A stretch of DNA of 64,000 nt from assembly GCA_001247695.2 (NCBI GenBank), contig LGRX02033465.1, positions 1 to 64,000 on the forward strand, written 5' to 3'. The translations under genes and the position numbers were made by a program. Origin of the DNA: Cymbomonas tetramitiformis (taxonomy: Eukaryota > Chlorophyta > Pyramimonadophyceae > Pyramimonadales > Pyramimonadaceae). Every line of letters begins with the position of its first letter. The stretch's first letter is position 1. The notes under the pieces are model-generated. The model ran no database searches and was not told the DNA's origin. It saw only the letters and a program-made list of their open reading frames with translations. Of this stretch, positions 63,580 to 64,000 are shown one piece after another.

Positions 63580-64000
63580 ACTAAGTCAGATGCAGAAAAT
63601 GTGAGAAGTAATCTACTTTCTAAAGGCATAATGAGCGACAAATTGGCGCCTAGTTTGGACAAAGCTTTATCTTCTGCTTGTTCCCAATCGTCCTCCTCTG
63701 TTTCCTCTATGTTGATTCCTCCAAAGAGAGAGGCAGATGGCGAAGCGACGAACTGCGACTCTTCCTCGTACCCAGAAGCGTTGTTCGCGTTGTCTTTGTC
63801 CGATCCCTCCAGCTTCGCCACCTCTAAGGCTGAGGCTTCCAGTACAGGCAGGTAGAGGTTGAATTCCAGAAGGCAGGTAACACAGTTTGCGATGTTCCCA
63901 GGTGCTACTTCTCCTCTCGTGTAGTCCACCAGCTTCTGAATGCGAACGCGAACCTCTGGGTTGTTTATCGAAATTTCGTACTTGCTAGCTTCGTCTTCGA
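63580..64000 (-). CDS. Exon of an unknown gene running off the right edge
   Basis: On the minus strand the frame is open from the window edge. It reads EDEASKYEISINNPEVRVRI, QKLVDYTRGEVAPGNIANCV, CLLEFNLYLPVLEASALEVA, then an acidic stretch (NIEETEEDDWEQAEDKALSK). The composition is that of a folded domain followed by an acidic linker. The frame stays open down to 63450, but the last part crosses the repeat block and is probably intronic. It may be an upstream exon of the gene at 62025-63043 on the same strand. The family is not recognised. Confidence 0.5.

Noticed and set aside
1..64000. CRISPR arrays, bacterial operons or tRNA genes
   Set aside because: Tandem and palindromic repeats were checked, but none has the repeat-spacer layout with unique spacers. 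Gene structure is clearly eukaryotic, and no cloverleaf was recognised by eye.

Overview
The window is nuclear DNA of a eukaryote with spliceosomal GT-AG introns and a repeat-rich, transposon-dominated genome. An 11-exon ribosomal protein L5 gene, a three-exon family-25 glycosyltransferase and retroelements that carry DNA methyltransferases would fit a unicellular alga or a related protist. The sequence alone does not fix the lineage. Few host genes are visible: RPL5 (16972-19281, minus), the GT25 gene (51059-56443, minus), a spliced unknown gene (40153-41441, plus, cut by a LINE), a decayed kinase-like gene (39153-40000), a spliced unknown gene (62243-63043, minus), an exon running off the right edge, and a DUF7869-like gene with an intron at the left edge.

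The rest is mobile DNA. From 5949 to 13946 lies a Ty3/Gypsy-type element. Its polyprotein reads reverse transcriptase, RNase H, a C5-cytosine methyltransferase, integrase, a PHD finger and a second SAM-dependent methyltransferase-like domain. It is broken by one 1-nt frameshift and by a 616-bp hAT-like MITE whose removal restores the frame exactly. From 56580 to 60419 is a second, decayed Ty3-type element in permuted order: integrase, chromodomain and a different C5-methyltransferase, then the C-terminal half of an RT with RNase H.

Two copies of one LINE family occupy about 20626-33776 (copy A, 5'-truncated) and 41442-51066 (copy B), both on the minus strand. Copy B shows a basic ORF1-like region, an Ulp1-type cysteine protease with visible H-D-Q-C residues, an APE-type endonuclease, RT, RNase H and a terminal zinc knuckle. 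Its long ORF has a single nonsense codon. Copy A sits inside a TCATTG microsatellite and continues into a PCIF1-like adenine-N6 methyltransferase domain. It has been hit by three dateable insertions: a TA-flanked Tc1/mariner-like element carrying a zinc-finger ORF, a complete 3.3-kb LTR element that encodes only Gag-like protein, and a TTAA-flanked piggyBac-like MITE. Further Gag-only LTR elements, TA MITEs and foldback-type repeats fill 33.9-39.1 kb and the introns.

The unifying observation is that four different nucleic-acid methyltransferase-like domains (two C5 types, one DPWAGTG/SPWF type, one PCIF1-like) and two chromatin-reader domains (PHD, chromodomain) all sit in or next to retroelements. 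This suggests repeated capture of epigenetic enzymes by transposons in this genome.
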